From: Xiphydria camelus
Lineage: Eukaryota > Arthropoda > Insecta > Hymenoptera > Xiphydriidae
Direction: 5' to 3'
Length of the DNA stretch: 64,000 bases
NCBI GenBank assembly: GCA_963678675.1
Contig: OY783200.1
Span: forward strand, 13,642,890 to 13,706,889
Shown here: piece after piece, positions 51,701 to 62,331 of the stretch
Position numbering within the stretch: the first letter of the stretch is position 1
How the letters are laid out: every line of letters begins with the position of its first letter
Position numbers and translations under genes: made by a program
Notes under the pieces: model-generated
Seen by the model: only the letters and a program-made list of their open reading frames with translations
What the model was told of the DNA's origin: nothing
Databases searched by the model: none

Positions 51701-53525
51701 CTTGAGACAGTCGGGTAGCTCGCGATTCCGAAGATTTGGCAAAATTAATTGCATGGATTGATTTACACGACCCGTTCCCACATACCGAAAAACTTATTTC
51801 ATTAGCAACGGGGCTCATTGGTGGAGAGGAGGTTAATTGTCATGAGGCTTTTGCGGTCGGGACAAGCAGCATACTGAACGAAGTTCAAGGCAAAAGGTTT
51901 CATGATATTTCGTTCAAGCGGAAGAATCGCGTGGTTCCCCTCATAAATGCCACGTGTTCAATAAAAGTCCAGGACGAATTTGTAACGGTAGATCCTTTAC
52001 TAATTTTCCAGAGAATTTGCCTGACGAAACAGTCCGACACAGATCTAGAAAACCATCTCGATTATGAACTAGCTCCGTTTCCATTAAGTATATTTGACAA
52101 TGGGACGTTGCGGAAAACCGCTAAATCGGAGTTATTAAAACTGTTTTTACCATTACCGGAAACAGAACAGATTAACAAGTCAAAATGTGTTCACGTTATC
52201 GATGGGGGAATGTTGATACATCGGCTCCCTTGGACCAAACAGGAAAAATTCCGTAAAATTGTCGAGAGATACGGGAAATATTTGGAGGATCATTATTCCG
52301 CGGAAGTGACAGTGGTATTCGATGGCTATGAATTAAATCGTGATAGTATAAAAGGAACAGAACGTTTGCGGCGAGCAAGTAACAAGTCATGCCCTGATAT
52401 AAAATTCGATCTAGATATGGAATTGCCGGTTACAAAGGAAAAGTTTCTATCCAATAACAACAATAAAAATCGCTTTATCCAGCATTTGAAAAGAGAGTTT
52501 GAAAAGAACAATATTCCCATTATACAAGCTGTAGATGATGCAGATTTATTGATCGTGAAAACAGCCTTGAATAAATATTCCGCCAATGGCCCACCCGTAG
52601 TAGTAGTTGCAGAAGACATTGATATGCTTGTTCTTATAACAGCCCTGACCCCCAAAGACCAGACAATTTATTTCTTGAAGAATGCAAAGGGAAACAAGCC
52701 GCAGCAAATGTTCTCTTCCAGAAGCTTGGATAAACGTCCCTTCATACGGGAAAACATCCTATTTTTGCATCCAATCTCTGGGTGCGATACCACCTCTGCA
52801 TTGTTCGGAAAAGGGAAAGTCTAAATAGTGGAAAATTTATATAAAAATGTATCGAACCTAGCCAACAATGAACTCGAAAGGGCAATTGAAAATTTCAAAA
52901 ATCACAACCTTTCTCCAGAGACCGTATTCCAGAACGGACAAATGGTCCTCCTATCGATTTATAATGCGTCAAAAAATGTTAACACTCTTAAAGCTCTCAG
53001 ATTCGAGACCTTTAAGCGATTGCTCCCCAAGAAAAATGCGATAAAACTATCAAGCTTGCCACCCACCGCTGAAGCTGCAAGATATCACTTTTATCGGGTA
53101 TATTTACAAGTCCAGCATTTTGGCTCGCAAACGAACTGTCACCGGAAAACTGGGGGTGGAAACGTGCCGGGGATATCCTCGTACCGATCCAGACCACAAA
53201 AGACCCGGCGGATCCAGAACTCTTGAAGATGATTTTTTGTAATTGCAAAAAGGACTGTGGGAAGAAATGCTCTTGTAAGAAAGCGGGGCTCCAATGCTCA
53301 TCTATCTGCGGTTCATGTCAATCCGGCCCGTGTTCAAATTACAAAGATAGCCAAGGTATAATGTTACTCGAAGAATTGGGGGTAGGGACAGAAATAGGGC
53401 AGGAAGTAGAAATAGAACAGGAGGAAGGAATAGAAGTGGAGGAAGAGAGAGAGGAGGAAATAGAGCAAGAGGAGGAAGATTTTGATAACCAAGAATATGT
53501 ATGCGACCCGTGTGAATTCATGTAG
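48733..53525 (+). pseudogene. Large transposase-PIN nuclease fusion gene of a DNA transposon (AcademX-like?), nearly intact
   Basis: Exon 1 (48733-49417) has two Cys/His modules (C-x2-C...H-x3-C: CFLCDKG/VHKNC and CMFC/YHNKC). An intron with GT at 49418 and AG at 49667 follows (phase 1). Exon 2 codes for a long transposase: FDQPLY (about 50757), GGFH...GSIDFIMAGSDLEEL (about 50840-50930), LPYFHASGHYNYTRSA (51299) and GGLTNRGGFHKD (51556). A PIN/FEN-like nuclease comes next: VIDGG (52195), VVFDGY (52312), DDADLLIV (52533), EDIDMLVL (52611) and SGCDTTSALF (52777). The end is a Cys-rich C-x-C-x3-C cluster (53227-53340) and an acidic tail. Defects: one frameshift in an A-run near 49835, TGA 51703-51705, TAA 52822-52824 and a frameshift near 53110. 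Total path is about 1500 codons. Family name is from memory. Confidence 0.75.
49418..49667 (+). other. Predicted intron in the fusion gene
   Basis: Donor AG|GTACGT and acceptor TTTTCTCCTCAG|GT join in phase so that the frame continues from exon 1 into the transposase. Alternative readings across the 250 bp contain stops. Confidence 0.7.
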
Positions 53526-54507
53526 TGAAGAGTTTTGTTCAATGTTTTTTGTATTTCTGATATTTGATATATTTTTTATAATAAATGTAATTTTTGAAAA
53601 ACTTGTATTTTTTCAAAAATCCTGAAAACCAAGCATCTGAATTGTGCAAAAAAAAAATTTGCACAATTGCCGAAAAATGGCAACGATTTCACCATGTCTG
53701 TTTGCAGAGAGAATTTGAAACTTTTTAATGGTTAAAATTCCCATTTCAAAGAACACCGTGGCCTTCAAGATTTTCCGACGTTGAAAAGACTTATTTCCGC
53801 ATGTTTGGGGCCAATTGTTGAGCCCCATTCACCTGCAATTACTATTAAAGTCCACTTGTCCAATCAAGGTAGCCCGACAAGTTATCCACATGCAAAAAAT
53901 CCCGTTTACAACCCCAATAATTGTTCGGAAATCAATGATTTCTGGGATTTCGGACTTCGCACCCCAGAAATTGCTGGAGGAGAAGGAACGCGGTGGTGCC
54001 ATCTACAATTGGTGTTTCGAGTGCAGAACATGATATAACTGTATTTTCGACCCCCTCGATCCAGAATTTCCCAAGAAACAGTAAGATTTTCTTAGTCTCA
54101 AAATCATGGATTTTTCAACATCGGTTTTCGCGAAAAATATTAATGTTGCGAAAAAAATTATAAGGACCATTTTTGTAGATAATGAACTGATCTTCATTTT
54201 TTATCTAAACAAAAATTGTCTACAAGCCATATTTTAGGAGATATCAGCGGGAAACCGATTTTTGGAACTTTCGGGCCCTGTATCTCGGCCGGCGCAGGCG
54301 ATTAGGTGTGCATTTTTTTTTTATATTAAACTACTAGTCAACCCCTACTCCTGACCAAAAATTTATGAGGGTGAAGAATTTTATGACACTTCGGCTATTT
54401 TGCAGCCTTTATTTACTGGACTAATCGCTCTACCCGATTAGTGTGTCCCCCACACACTTGAAATGAGTGGTTGTTGTTTGTTTTTGTGCTCAAAGTCGTC
54501 TGGACTA
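53526..54507. other. 3' region of the fusion-gene element
   Basis: Polyadenylation-like ATAATAAAT at 53577. The rest is non-coding. The text ttcgggccctgtatctcggcc at 54267 matches in style the 3' part of copy A. Terminal repeats could not be paired. Confidence 0.35.
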
Positions 54508-55617
54508 CAATTGAAGGGCTCGGGGCAACAAGGGATATAAGCCACATTTTCATCATTCTGAGAAAACTCGGTTTGAATATATCATTCAAATCCTGAAATC
54601 ATAAAATAAGTCGGACTAATTTTGTTTTAAGTGTGTACAAACAGTTGAAGGCAGTGCTTTTGATAGTGAATATTTAATTTTAAAAAATAATTTACATACT
54701 TGAAAAAAACATTTATTTAAAAACCAAGTGACATATTACTTTTTTATTAAAAAAAAGAAATATCTATTTTTGGTATTTATAATATTTAATAATAAATCTA
54801 ATATTTATATTTATATTATATATATAATATTTATATATAATATTTATATTTGGTATTTTATTTTGGTATAAAAAAGGAACATAGTTTTATATTCTACGAT
54901 TAGAAGGGTAGCACTTAACGAATAGTATCAAAATTTTGGTTGCAATTCTCCTGTAACAATATTTTAATTACCCAGTGACTAGTAAATATTTTTTATGCAA
55001 AAAGGTCACAAGCCACAAATTAGAGAATCGTCTTTGTTTTTGCAAGAACATGATTATAGCACAGTGCAAACTCAGATTTATTTTCACTAGTAAACCTCAA
55101 CTGAAAAGATTCAATTTTTAGTGAACAATAATTTAAATTTATTAATATTACAGCATTTTGTTATTTTTTTCTATAGAAGGGCATAAGCCATTTTTATTTC
55201 TGCATAAAGGGCATAAGCCACTATAAAACTTACTTACCGATAAATCGCTGAAGAATTCATCATCAGAAGTTGAGCTTGTTTCAACATAATCCCGGTCTTT
55301 AACTGAATCATCTGAGTCGAAATAACGATTACTACCACTTGAATTGAACTCGTTTTCAGTCTGTTTTCATTTGCACGTCCTTCCAGTCACAGTGGCCATG
55401 ATGACTTGTGTGGCTTATAACCTTCTTGTATGAAAATAAGTACCAACTTAATAAATATACAACAACGGCATTCTCGGCTGTTGGCGCCATATGTTGCAAT
55501 ATGTATGTAATATTTGTTGTGACTTCGGCCTTGCATTACAGCAATCCATCAGAGCAGAAATTTCATTTTCGCGTAAAATGTGGCTTATATCCCTTGTTTC
55601 CCCGAGCCCTTCAATTG
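54508..55617. mobile_element. 1.1-kb TIR element, TA duplication, internal motif repeats
   Basis: CAATTGAAGGGCTCGGGGCA at 54508 mirrors the end at 55617, continuing through AACAAGGGATATAAGCCACA. TA on both sides (54506-54507, 55618-55619). The motif part gggcataagccac recurs internally at about 55177 and 55208, plus related cacaagccac at about 55007, so this is a third family with internal repeats of its TIR motif. AT-rich microsatellite near 54780-54850. Non-coding. Confidence 0.8.
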
Positions 55618-55619
55618 TA

Positions 55620-56395
55620 GCCCGCGCGCCTAACTGCGTAACATTTTTCGAATAGTAGAAATTTTGGATTTCGTTAGGTTTTACTAACTTGAGTGAGTAT
55701 TATTTTGTTAATTAGCACAGCACGTATATATAGCAATTAAATGAATTACAAAAAAACTACTGAAAACAAAATGGCGGACCCGAAAAGAAAGCGTGTAGAG
55801 CAAAGCACGAGCACGAGTTCTTCTAAATGTTCAGGATGTACCACCCCCCCTCCCTAATATACCAGAAACCTCTGTTAGACGCTGTCATATTTTTCCCAGG
55901 AAACGTGGCAAATCTATACGTAAAAGTGTTGTTTGCGATGCGTGCAAAGAACATATGAGGGATATCTGCACATGCTTGACGGACTAAAAATACGTTGTGT
56001 TCGGGGTTCCACAACTCAGCCATTTTTGATTGTTTTCTTTCTTTTTTTGGTTTATTTCAGAGAGAGAGTGTGTATTTTGTAGAGTTTTGAGAATGTGAAG
56101 TCTTGCTTCCAAAGATAAATATATACTTATTTTTGAGTATTACATGTGAGATGCTTGCGAAATAAGGCACGAAAATGTCATCATTAGATTTCATGCACTT
56201 TTAACAACAGATTTAAATGTTAAAACAAGGAATTTGTATTTTTTATAATTTAGTACATCCTACTGAATATACTCTATGAATAAACCAGCTCCAAATAGGC
56301 ACAATTTGACTTTATTTCCAATTCAAATTGGGCTACAATTGTAGCCCACGCGCCTAACCATGTTACAAAAAGGGGCGCGCCTAACGTAGGGTTAA
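55620..56395 (+). pseudogene. piggyBac-type relic: C-terminal Cys-rich tail and right end
   Basis: 55770-55990 contains, in shifting frames, MADPKRKRVEQ (start-like) and then P-E-T-S-V-R-R-C-H-I-F-P-R-K-R-G-K...V-V-C-D-A-C-K-E-H...C-T-C. This resembles the PHD/RING-like Cys tail of piggyBac transposases. The segment ends with cgcgcctaacgtaggg + TTAA (56392-56395), a piggyBac-like terminus. The transposase core is missing. The gtagcccgcgcgcctaac phrase appears both at 55618 and 56340. Confidence 0.5.
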
Positions 56396-56860
56396 TTTAA
56401 AATCAACACTCCGCATTCACTCCGCAAATTCTCTCCCGATTTTTTACAGTGTGTAAAACATTATTTTTTAACATTAAAAGTGATTCCATTTATTTGTTAT
56501 TATGAAATTCTACTGGCATATTGAGATTTTTAGTATGGGTACCCGGGTACCGCGGACATTGAAGAAGCGAATATTTGACTTTGACTCCATCTTTCTTTTT
56601 TTTTCATATTTAAAAATAATATTGGATATGAATCGATTGGAAATTGATCAAATAATGGGGATCTGGGCGGATTTGATGATTTATTTGATCAGTATATAAA
56701 ATATTTAAGTAAGAATATGCAAAAGGGTACCCAGGTACCCGGATATTGACATAAGGGTTAATCGAACATATTGGTAATTAATGTAGTGAGTGCACAGAGC
56801 TTTACCTCCCCGAGAAGATCCTGACAATTTATCGCGTAGCGACCGAACGAGTAGTTCACA
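56396..56860. other. Spacer with a second TTAA terminus
   Basis: GGGTACCCGGGTACC words at 56536 and 56725. A TTAA at 56758-56761 preceded by a run ending ataaggg looks like another piggyBac-type end, unpaired. Confidence 0.35.
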
Positions 56861-57045
56861 ATGTCGGAAGAAATTGACATCGAAATTTTGATTACCTTGG
56901 TGGAATCTCGGCCTGTGTCCTGTGTGGGACAAGACTCTTGAAATATATAAAAATAGAATCTTGACCAAAAATGCGTGGAAACACTTGTGCGAAGCGCTTG
57001 ATCCAACATTTAAGGATATGAATGGTGAAGACAAAAACAAGTTCG
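56861..57045 (+). pseudogene. Harbinger accessory MADF gene, exon 1 (unit 1)
   Basis: Starts MSEEIDIEILITLVESRP, then after a small duplication (cctgtgtcctgtg) that shifts frame comes WDKTLEIYKNRILTKNAWKHLCEAL. This is the N-terminal half of a MADF/Myb-SANT-like DNA-binding domain. Donor G|GTGAGT at 57045/57046. In PIF/Harbinger elements a second protein with such a domain helps the transposase find element ends. Confidence 0.75.
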
Positions 57046-57203
57046 GTGAGTAGTTATGATTCATTATTATTTGTATTACTTATTTTATTACTTAAATTAC
57101 TTGTAAAGTTTTTAACATTTGCCAACTGACTGATCCGGCTTCCGTTAGGAAATAATCCGCGAATATATTTCTAATATCATTAGCTGTTGTTCGTCCTACT
57201 GTA

Positions 57204-58111
57204 TTACTTATAGTACCTACTTATAAAAATTTTTGACATTTGCCAACTGACTGATCCGGCTTCCGTTAGGAAATAATCCGCGAATGTATTTCTAATATCA
57301 TTAGCTATTGTTCCTCCGCGTACTACTGCTGTGCTAGGTAATTCTACAAGTCCAGTAACTCTGAACGTGTCTTCAATTTTATAACCATCTCTTTCCCTAA
57401 CAAAATTGTGTAGGACAACGCAAGCTTTCACTATTTCTACTGCAAAATCTGGTTTTAAATTTATTACTCGGTGAAATATTCTCCACTTGTTCGACATAAT
57501 ACCGAATGTGCATTCTACATGCTGTCTAGCTCTGCTTAAACGGTAATTGAAGACTCTTTTGCTTATACTCAGATTACGTCCACCGAAAAGTCGAAGAAGA
57601 TGGTTGTGTAAGGCAAATGCTTCGTCACCGACAAAACAATACGGGATTTCTATATTCGTCATACCTGGGAGAAATTTTGCTTCCGGCAGTTCTTGTTCGC
57701 CATTTACAATTGATTTCCACAGCGAGCAGTTCTTGAATATTATTGAGGAGTCACAATATTTCCCATAACTTCCTATGTTTACACATATAAATCGGTAATC
57801 AGAATCCGCAACAGCCATTAATACCACGGAAGAGTACCCTTTGTAATTATATCTAATACATAGATCCAATTGGGTTTGTTATCCTAATGTGCTTCCTATC
57901 AACGGCTCCTAAGCAATTAGGAAAATGTGCTCTTTTTTCGAAAGTTGAAGCGATATCTTTCCACTTTTGCTTTGTCGGTACGGGTAGGCATTCCAATCCT
58001 AGCACACTCCAAACAGCTCTGCACACATTCATGACAATATAACTTATTGTTGATAGGCCTAGTCTGTAGGTGTAGTGTAGGTCAGTGAAGGTACAGCCAC
58101 TCGCAAGATAT
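57204..58111 (-). pseudogene. PIF/Harbinger transposase (unit 1), inside the MADF intron
   Basis: Minus strand. Begins after an intron acceptor (TTGTTTCTTTCAG, 58112) with YLASGCTFTDLHYTYRLG...ISYIV, then NCLGAVDRKHIRI (about 57925, first Asp). A stop and frame change near 57880-57862 precede YKGYSSVVLMAVADSDYRFICVNIGSYG. FVGDEAFALHNHLLRLFGG follows (about 57640, second Asp). RVFNYRLSRARQHVECTFGIMSNKW (about 57550, catalytic Glu), the usual DDE_Tnp_4 order, completes the core, and VVLHNFVRERDG closes it. Frame ends at 57204. The upstream exon on the minus strand would overlap the MADF exon 2. Confidence 0.85.
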
Positions 58112-58137
58112 CTGAAAGAAACAAAAATTTATTACAG

Positions 58138-58863
58138 GTAAAGACGTTATCAAGAGATGGGGCCTAACATTCGAGACTCGTATACGAAATCGAAAAAAAA
58201 AGTCAAAGATGCAACAAAATCCGGAGCTGGCGCATCACACCTGAGAAAGTATATTTATGATAATCAGCTGAAATTTCTGGACAAGGTTACCGAGGTGCGC
58301 TCAACTGAAGACAGTCTTACACACGAGAAGAATTTATCTGATGATCAAGATAAAGAAAACACCACTCCTTTCAAAAAACCACGCAAAAATAGTCGCTCTA
58401 AAACTACAAGCAATATAATGGACCCCGTTGAAGAGAAATTGCTACAGGCGTTGCACAATCCCGAAGTAGAAAATAGATACATATTATTTTTTTCAAAGGC
58501 ATTATCCCCTCTCTCAGTTCTTTCGATGACGACATTATACAACTACAAATTGGCATCCTTCAACTCATTTCCAGTATTCGAAAAAAAAATCATCAAGAAC
58601 CACAATCGAACCCATGGCACCAGGGACAAGAAACTTAACATTACAGGAAAACACATCACAGCAAAACATATCACAGCCACCGACTGGACGCCAATATTAT
58701 GTATCGCAGGGGCAGTCAGGGACGATTCAACAGTTTCCTCAGTCGGAATTACAAGCAACTTCTGCAAGTCAATTTTACTCATCATATGGGCGACAATGTT
58801 TCTCTCCTGAGGGAATGTTATTTGAGATATCATCCATATCGTCTACTGATTTCGGCAACGGTT
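58138..58863 (+). pseudogene. Harbinger accessory MADF gene, exon 2 (unit 1)
   Basis: Acceptor TTATTACAG at 58137. Continues GKDVIKRWG, then after a two-base shift NIRDSYTKSKKKVKDATKSG, completing the MADF domain, a KYIYDNQLKFL helix and a Ser/Asp-rich linker. About 50 residues with PVEEKLLQALHNPE...FFSKALSPL resemble the C-terminal BESS-like motif. The final part changes frame near 58610. Confidence 0.7.
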
Positions 58864-59218
58864 GATAATAAGTGAGGCATCTAGATGCAAAACCAAATAT
58901 TTCCTTTATAAGTGAAACTGAGGAAATCGCAAAAAACTGTCATTTTCGCCATTGTTAATTTGTCTATTACATTGCTACATAGAGGGTTAAAAATGTGACA
59001 TTTCTTAGGGTTTCAAAGTAAGAATGTGAAATATCTGGTTTTGAATTTCGCTTGCTAATAAAGAAATGAATATATCTGCTTTTGAAAGTAATAATGTAAT
59101 TAATAACTGTTTTTAAATTTCGTTTGTCTAATAGTTTGCTATTAGCATTATATATAGACCTATTTTGATAGGCACTTCTCGATAATAAGTTACATTTTTT
59201 TTACTCAAATACTTTTCT
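58864..59218. other. Spacer between the two Harbinger units
   Basis: AT-rich and non-coding. No terminal repeats identified. Confidence 0.3.
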
Positions 59219-59561
59219 TTATTTTACAATAAAAATAAGAAATGTGAATTTTACTATAAAACGTAATATTTTACAATGAAAATAAAAAGTTACAGTTGAA
59301 AAACATGGATCCACTATTTCTGGTTTTATCATACAGATATGTTTCCCGTCCACTGCTCCAATACAACTGGGAAAATTCGCCTTGTGATCAAATTTTTCTG
59401 CAGTGGCTTTCCATTGATCCTCATTAGGTAGTGCTATAAATTCTTCTTGCAGGCAGTCCCATAAATTACAGCAAACGTGCTGTATAATATTACTTACGGT
59501 CGATATTCCCAATTGGTAAATGTAATGGAGATCGATTAACGAACATCTGCTAGTCAAGTAT
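59219..59561 (-). pseudogene. Second PIF/Harbinger transposase, N-terminal fragment (unit 2)
   Basis: Minus strand. Begins after TTTTCTTTCAG (acceptor near 59562) with YLTSRCSLIDLHYIYQLGISTV, then CLQEEFIALPNEDQWKATAEKF and NFPSCIGAVDGKHICM (about 59360-59330), the first catalytic Asp block. Sequence then runs into AT-rich non-coding, so the two other catalytic regions are missing. Divergent from unit 1 (about half of residues by eye), so a separate family. Confidence 0.8.
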
Positions 59562-59635
59562 CTGAAAGAAAATTTTGCAATAAATTCTTAGATATTTTCA
59601 CATTTATGCATTTTTTAAGTCACTGTCGTTTTCAG

Positions 59636-60320
59636 GAAAATCGATCATAACAAAGTGGAATAATGTTCGGGACAATTTTTTGAGAAGCTTCAACAAAATT
59701 AAACAGCAGAAAACATCTGGCGCTGAAGCAAAAACGGGCCGAAAATACATTTTTTCGACCCTTTTATTTTTGAAAAAAATTTATGAATCGAATAAAACTT
59801 TGTCAAGTTTTGACTCCACACTAACACCAGGAACAGCGGCACCCATTGACAATGAAGAACGAGGTAATGGTCAATAGCCTTCCTCAAATTCTCAAACTGC
59901 ATCCAAGCCAGTCGTTCAAAATACCAGCAGGAAACGCAAGATTGATGAATTTGAGAGAAAAATGATAGATATTCTGGAAAAACCAACACGAAAAGGCGAC
60001 ACAATGGACAGAAATCTTCATATGAACTTTTTTTCCAGCATCTTGCCCTCGTTGGAAACTTTTAATGATGATGAAAAACGCTGGAATTTAAAATGGATGT
60101 TCTGAATTCGATTAAAAGCATCAAGAACAAACGTACAAGACTCATGCCCACTACTCACACTTCCATCGAGCCATATCGCCATTATCAACTAGTTTCCTAC
60201 ATACATGCGCAACCAAATGTGTTTACGTCACAATATTCTTTATTTGAAGTCCTGCGTCAACAGCCGTCATCTTTACAACAAAATTCATCCACTCCGTCAA
60301 CACCGAACACACAAATTTAG
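59636..60320 (+). pseudogene. Second Harbinger accessory MADF gene, exon 2 (unit 2)
   Basis: Acceptor GTTTTCAG at 59635, then GKSIITKWNNVRDNFLRSF (C-terminal half of a MADF domain) and TGRKYIFSTLLFLKKIYE. A stop at 59875-59877 and frame resumption follow, with a linker and MNFFSSILPSLETFNDDEKRWNLKMDVLNSI (about 60022-60113), a BESS-like motif. A Gln/Ser/Pro-rich tail ends at 60320. Exon 1 was not found upstream of 59219, so it may be truncated together with the transposase. Confidence 0.7.
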
Positions 60321-60514
60321 TACGCAATCAGTCCCAGAAACACAAGTTACATCTCCCCTTTCCGTACAATCTCTTGACAGTGAATATAAGCTTGACTTTG
60401 CTAAACTTTAGATAGATATAGGGCCTAATGTTTGTGTACTATTTTGTTTAATACTACGTCTAATGTTTGTGTATTCTTTTGTTTAATACTAATATTATAT
60501 GTATACTTAAATTT

Positions 60515-60633
60515 TGCCCCAGCTAGGAATACAACAACCCACATTATGCTGAATCAAATCATCTACGAAGTCATCAGCTCGTCTTGGATTGCCCTTCGAA
60601 TTGATGACGTAACTTCATTCCTAGCTGGGACGG
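60515..60633. mobile_element. 119-bp MITE candidate
   Basis: Tips GCCCCAGCTAGGAAT and ATTCCTAGCTGGGAC, inverted. The tips match for about 14 bases. Non-coding, and duplication not resolved. Confidence 0.5.
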
Positions 60634-61484
60634 ACTTTACATATTTTTCAATAAATTTTGTACTCACCTTAATGTGACCGCTAACATTTCGGCAGGTCGA
60701 ATTGCGTCCCTCATCAGCGTATTTTGTCGAACTATGTATGGCTCCATTTATTGTAGTAAATCCTCAAATGTTGAAATTGTCATCCACAAGTAATTGAAAA
60801 ATGTTTGTCCATTAGCCAATAAACAAGGATAGATATGAGGTATTGAAAGCACTCACTTCATTGCTTTGCAAATTTATTGAATGCACCCAAAATCTTCTGT
60901 GGCGACACTTCTTGCGTCTGTGTCGATGGTAAACCAAATACATGATAATTGTCGAAAAAACATTCGAAACAGGAAAATTGGCGGATAATCCATTCCATTG
61001 TATGTACATAACCAATTGAGTGCCCCTGCTTTCCAAGAAATGATAAGATACGCGTGGTTTGCATCAAAATTATTGCCAACCAGGCCGTTTTTCGAAAATA
61101 TAAATGAAATTTGCTTTCCCATAACGCTTCTAAAGTGTAAATGTGCGTGTGGCAAAGTCCCATTCGTCAAATGCTCATGGTGTCAAAATACGGTGTTTCA
61201 AATGTTTTTTCGACAATTATCATCCAAAATCATGTACAAAATCTTCGGCAGCCAAAAATTACCATGACGAAATGTAAGAATAAAAAAAATGCAACGATGT
61301 TTCCAACTGTTTTTACAAATAATATTGGTTCACCTCAACGGGGAAGAAAAAATACCGTAAAACTATGAAAAAAATTGAAACTCTTATTTTATTCGATAAT
61401 GTAAACCACTTTCTATAAAAACAAGGGATTGTAGGTAAGCGAATGAAAAAAGAGTTAGCAAAGAAAAAAAAACCCAACACAAGA
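60634..61484. other. Unassigned, with an inverted 28-bp repeat
   Basis: AATGTTTTTTCGACAATTATCAT occurs at 61200 and in reverse at 60931-60953. Open minus-strand frames of about 100 codons here (60858-61170) may be remnants of a transposase (F-F-D-N-Y near 60950). The family could not be identified. Confidence 0.3.
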
Positions 61485-61556
61485 ATTGAACCCGCGACAT
61501 GGAGACTCCCAGCCCGGCAACTTAACCGTTGCGCTATCGAAGCATTGGTGACATGA
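61485..61556 (-). tRNA. tRNA-like sequence (SINE head or pseudo-tRNA)
   Basis: On the minus strand, GATAGCGCAACGG (box A-like) and GGGTTCAATTC (box B-like) are spaced about 40 bases apart. The T-arm pairs with wobbles while the acceptor and D stems pair poorly. Sequence differs from the tRNA-like units at 24.3 and 25.2 kb. Confidence 0.45.
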
Positions 61557-62330
61557 TGTACCTACGCCAATCCCGGAGACACTTGAAACGCGCGCGTGAC
61601 GCGATTAAAAAAATTTTTTTTCTTCGAAACAAAGACCCACTAAAGAAAAAGCCGATACACGTGTCTAATATTTTTCGACATACTTTCACCAAAAAAATTG
61701 TCAAGGCGAAATCGATTTGACATCTGCCGGGGTCTCTTGTGAGCGGTAAGAATCCGTCATTTCTCCCCTTTGTAAAGCTGACTCAACATTCGAAATATAG
61801 CAGTAGATATCAATTAAAGTGCGACATTTCCTGCTATTTTTAGGTGAATTATTCGATTTGATTTAAACATTCCTACAATTTCCTTGAGTCACTATTATGT
61901 GGATAATTAATAAACTATAAAAAAAGAAAAGCTGCCGCTGAAGAGGAAAGTTTATTATAAATTTTTCAGTATCTCCATTGGTTTCAGAGATATTGTCAGA
62001 CAGATCATGAAAAGAGTTGACACGCATAGTAGCGCGCCGGGACAGTTCGTCCCGAAAGACGAAATTGAAGGAATCTCTCGGTTTTCACGAAGACAGAGAG
62101 AAGTCGAAATCTTTTTTCTCACTCGCACTCATTCCAGCTTAGGTGCTGACGCATACGCGCAAGCGCGCTTCTACACGAGTCGGTTGTAAACGGAACAACG
62201 CATACCTGTGTCCAGTGGTGTTCAACCGGTGGTGTTCAACTGAAAACTCTCCCTGAATTATTCCAACATTTTCATCCTTTCATAGCGCTTAGGATATTAC
62301 ATAAAATGAAAAAGTCATATAAACTTTTTT
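61557..62330. other. Unassigned sequence
   Basis: Nothing recognised. AT-rich, with one short self-complementary word (gggacagttcgtccc, 62039). Confidence 0.3.
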
Positions 62331-62331
62331 A

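Noticed and set aside
60858..61170. piggyBac-like transposase fragment on the minus strand
   Set aside because: Only an FFDNY word supports it; surrounding residues do not fit a known domain.
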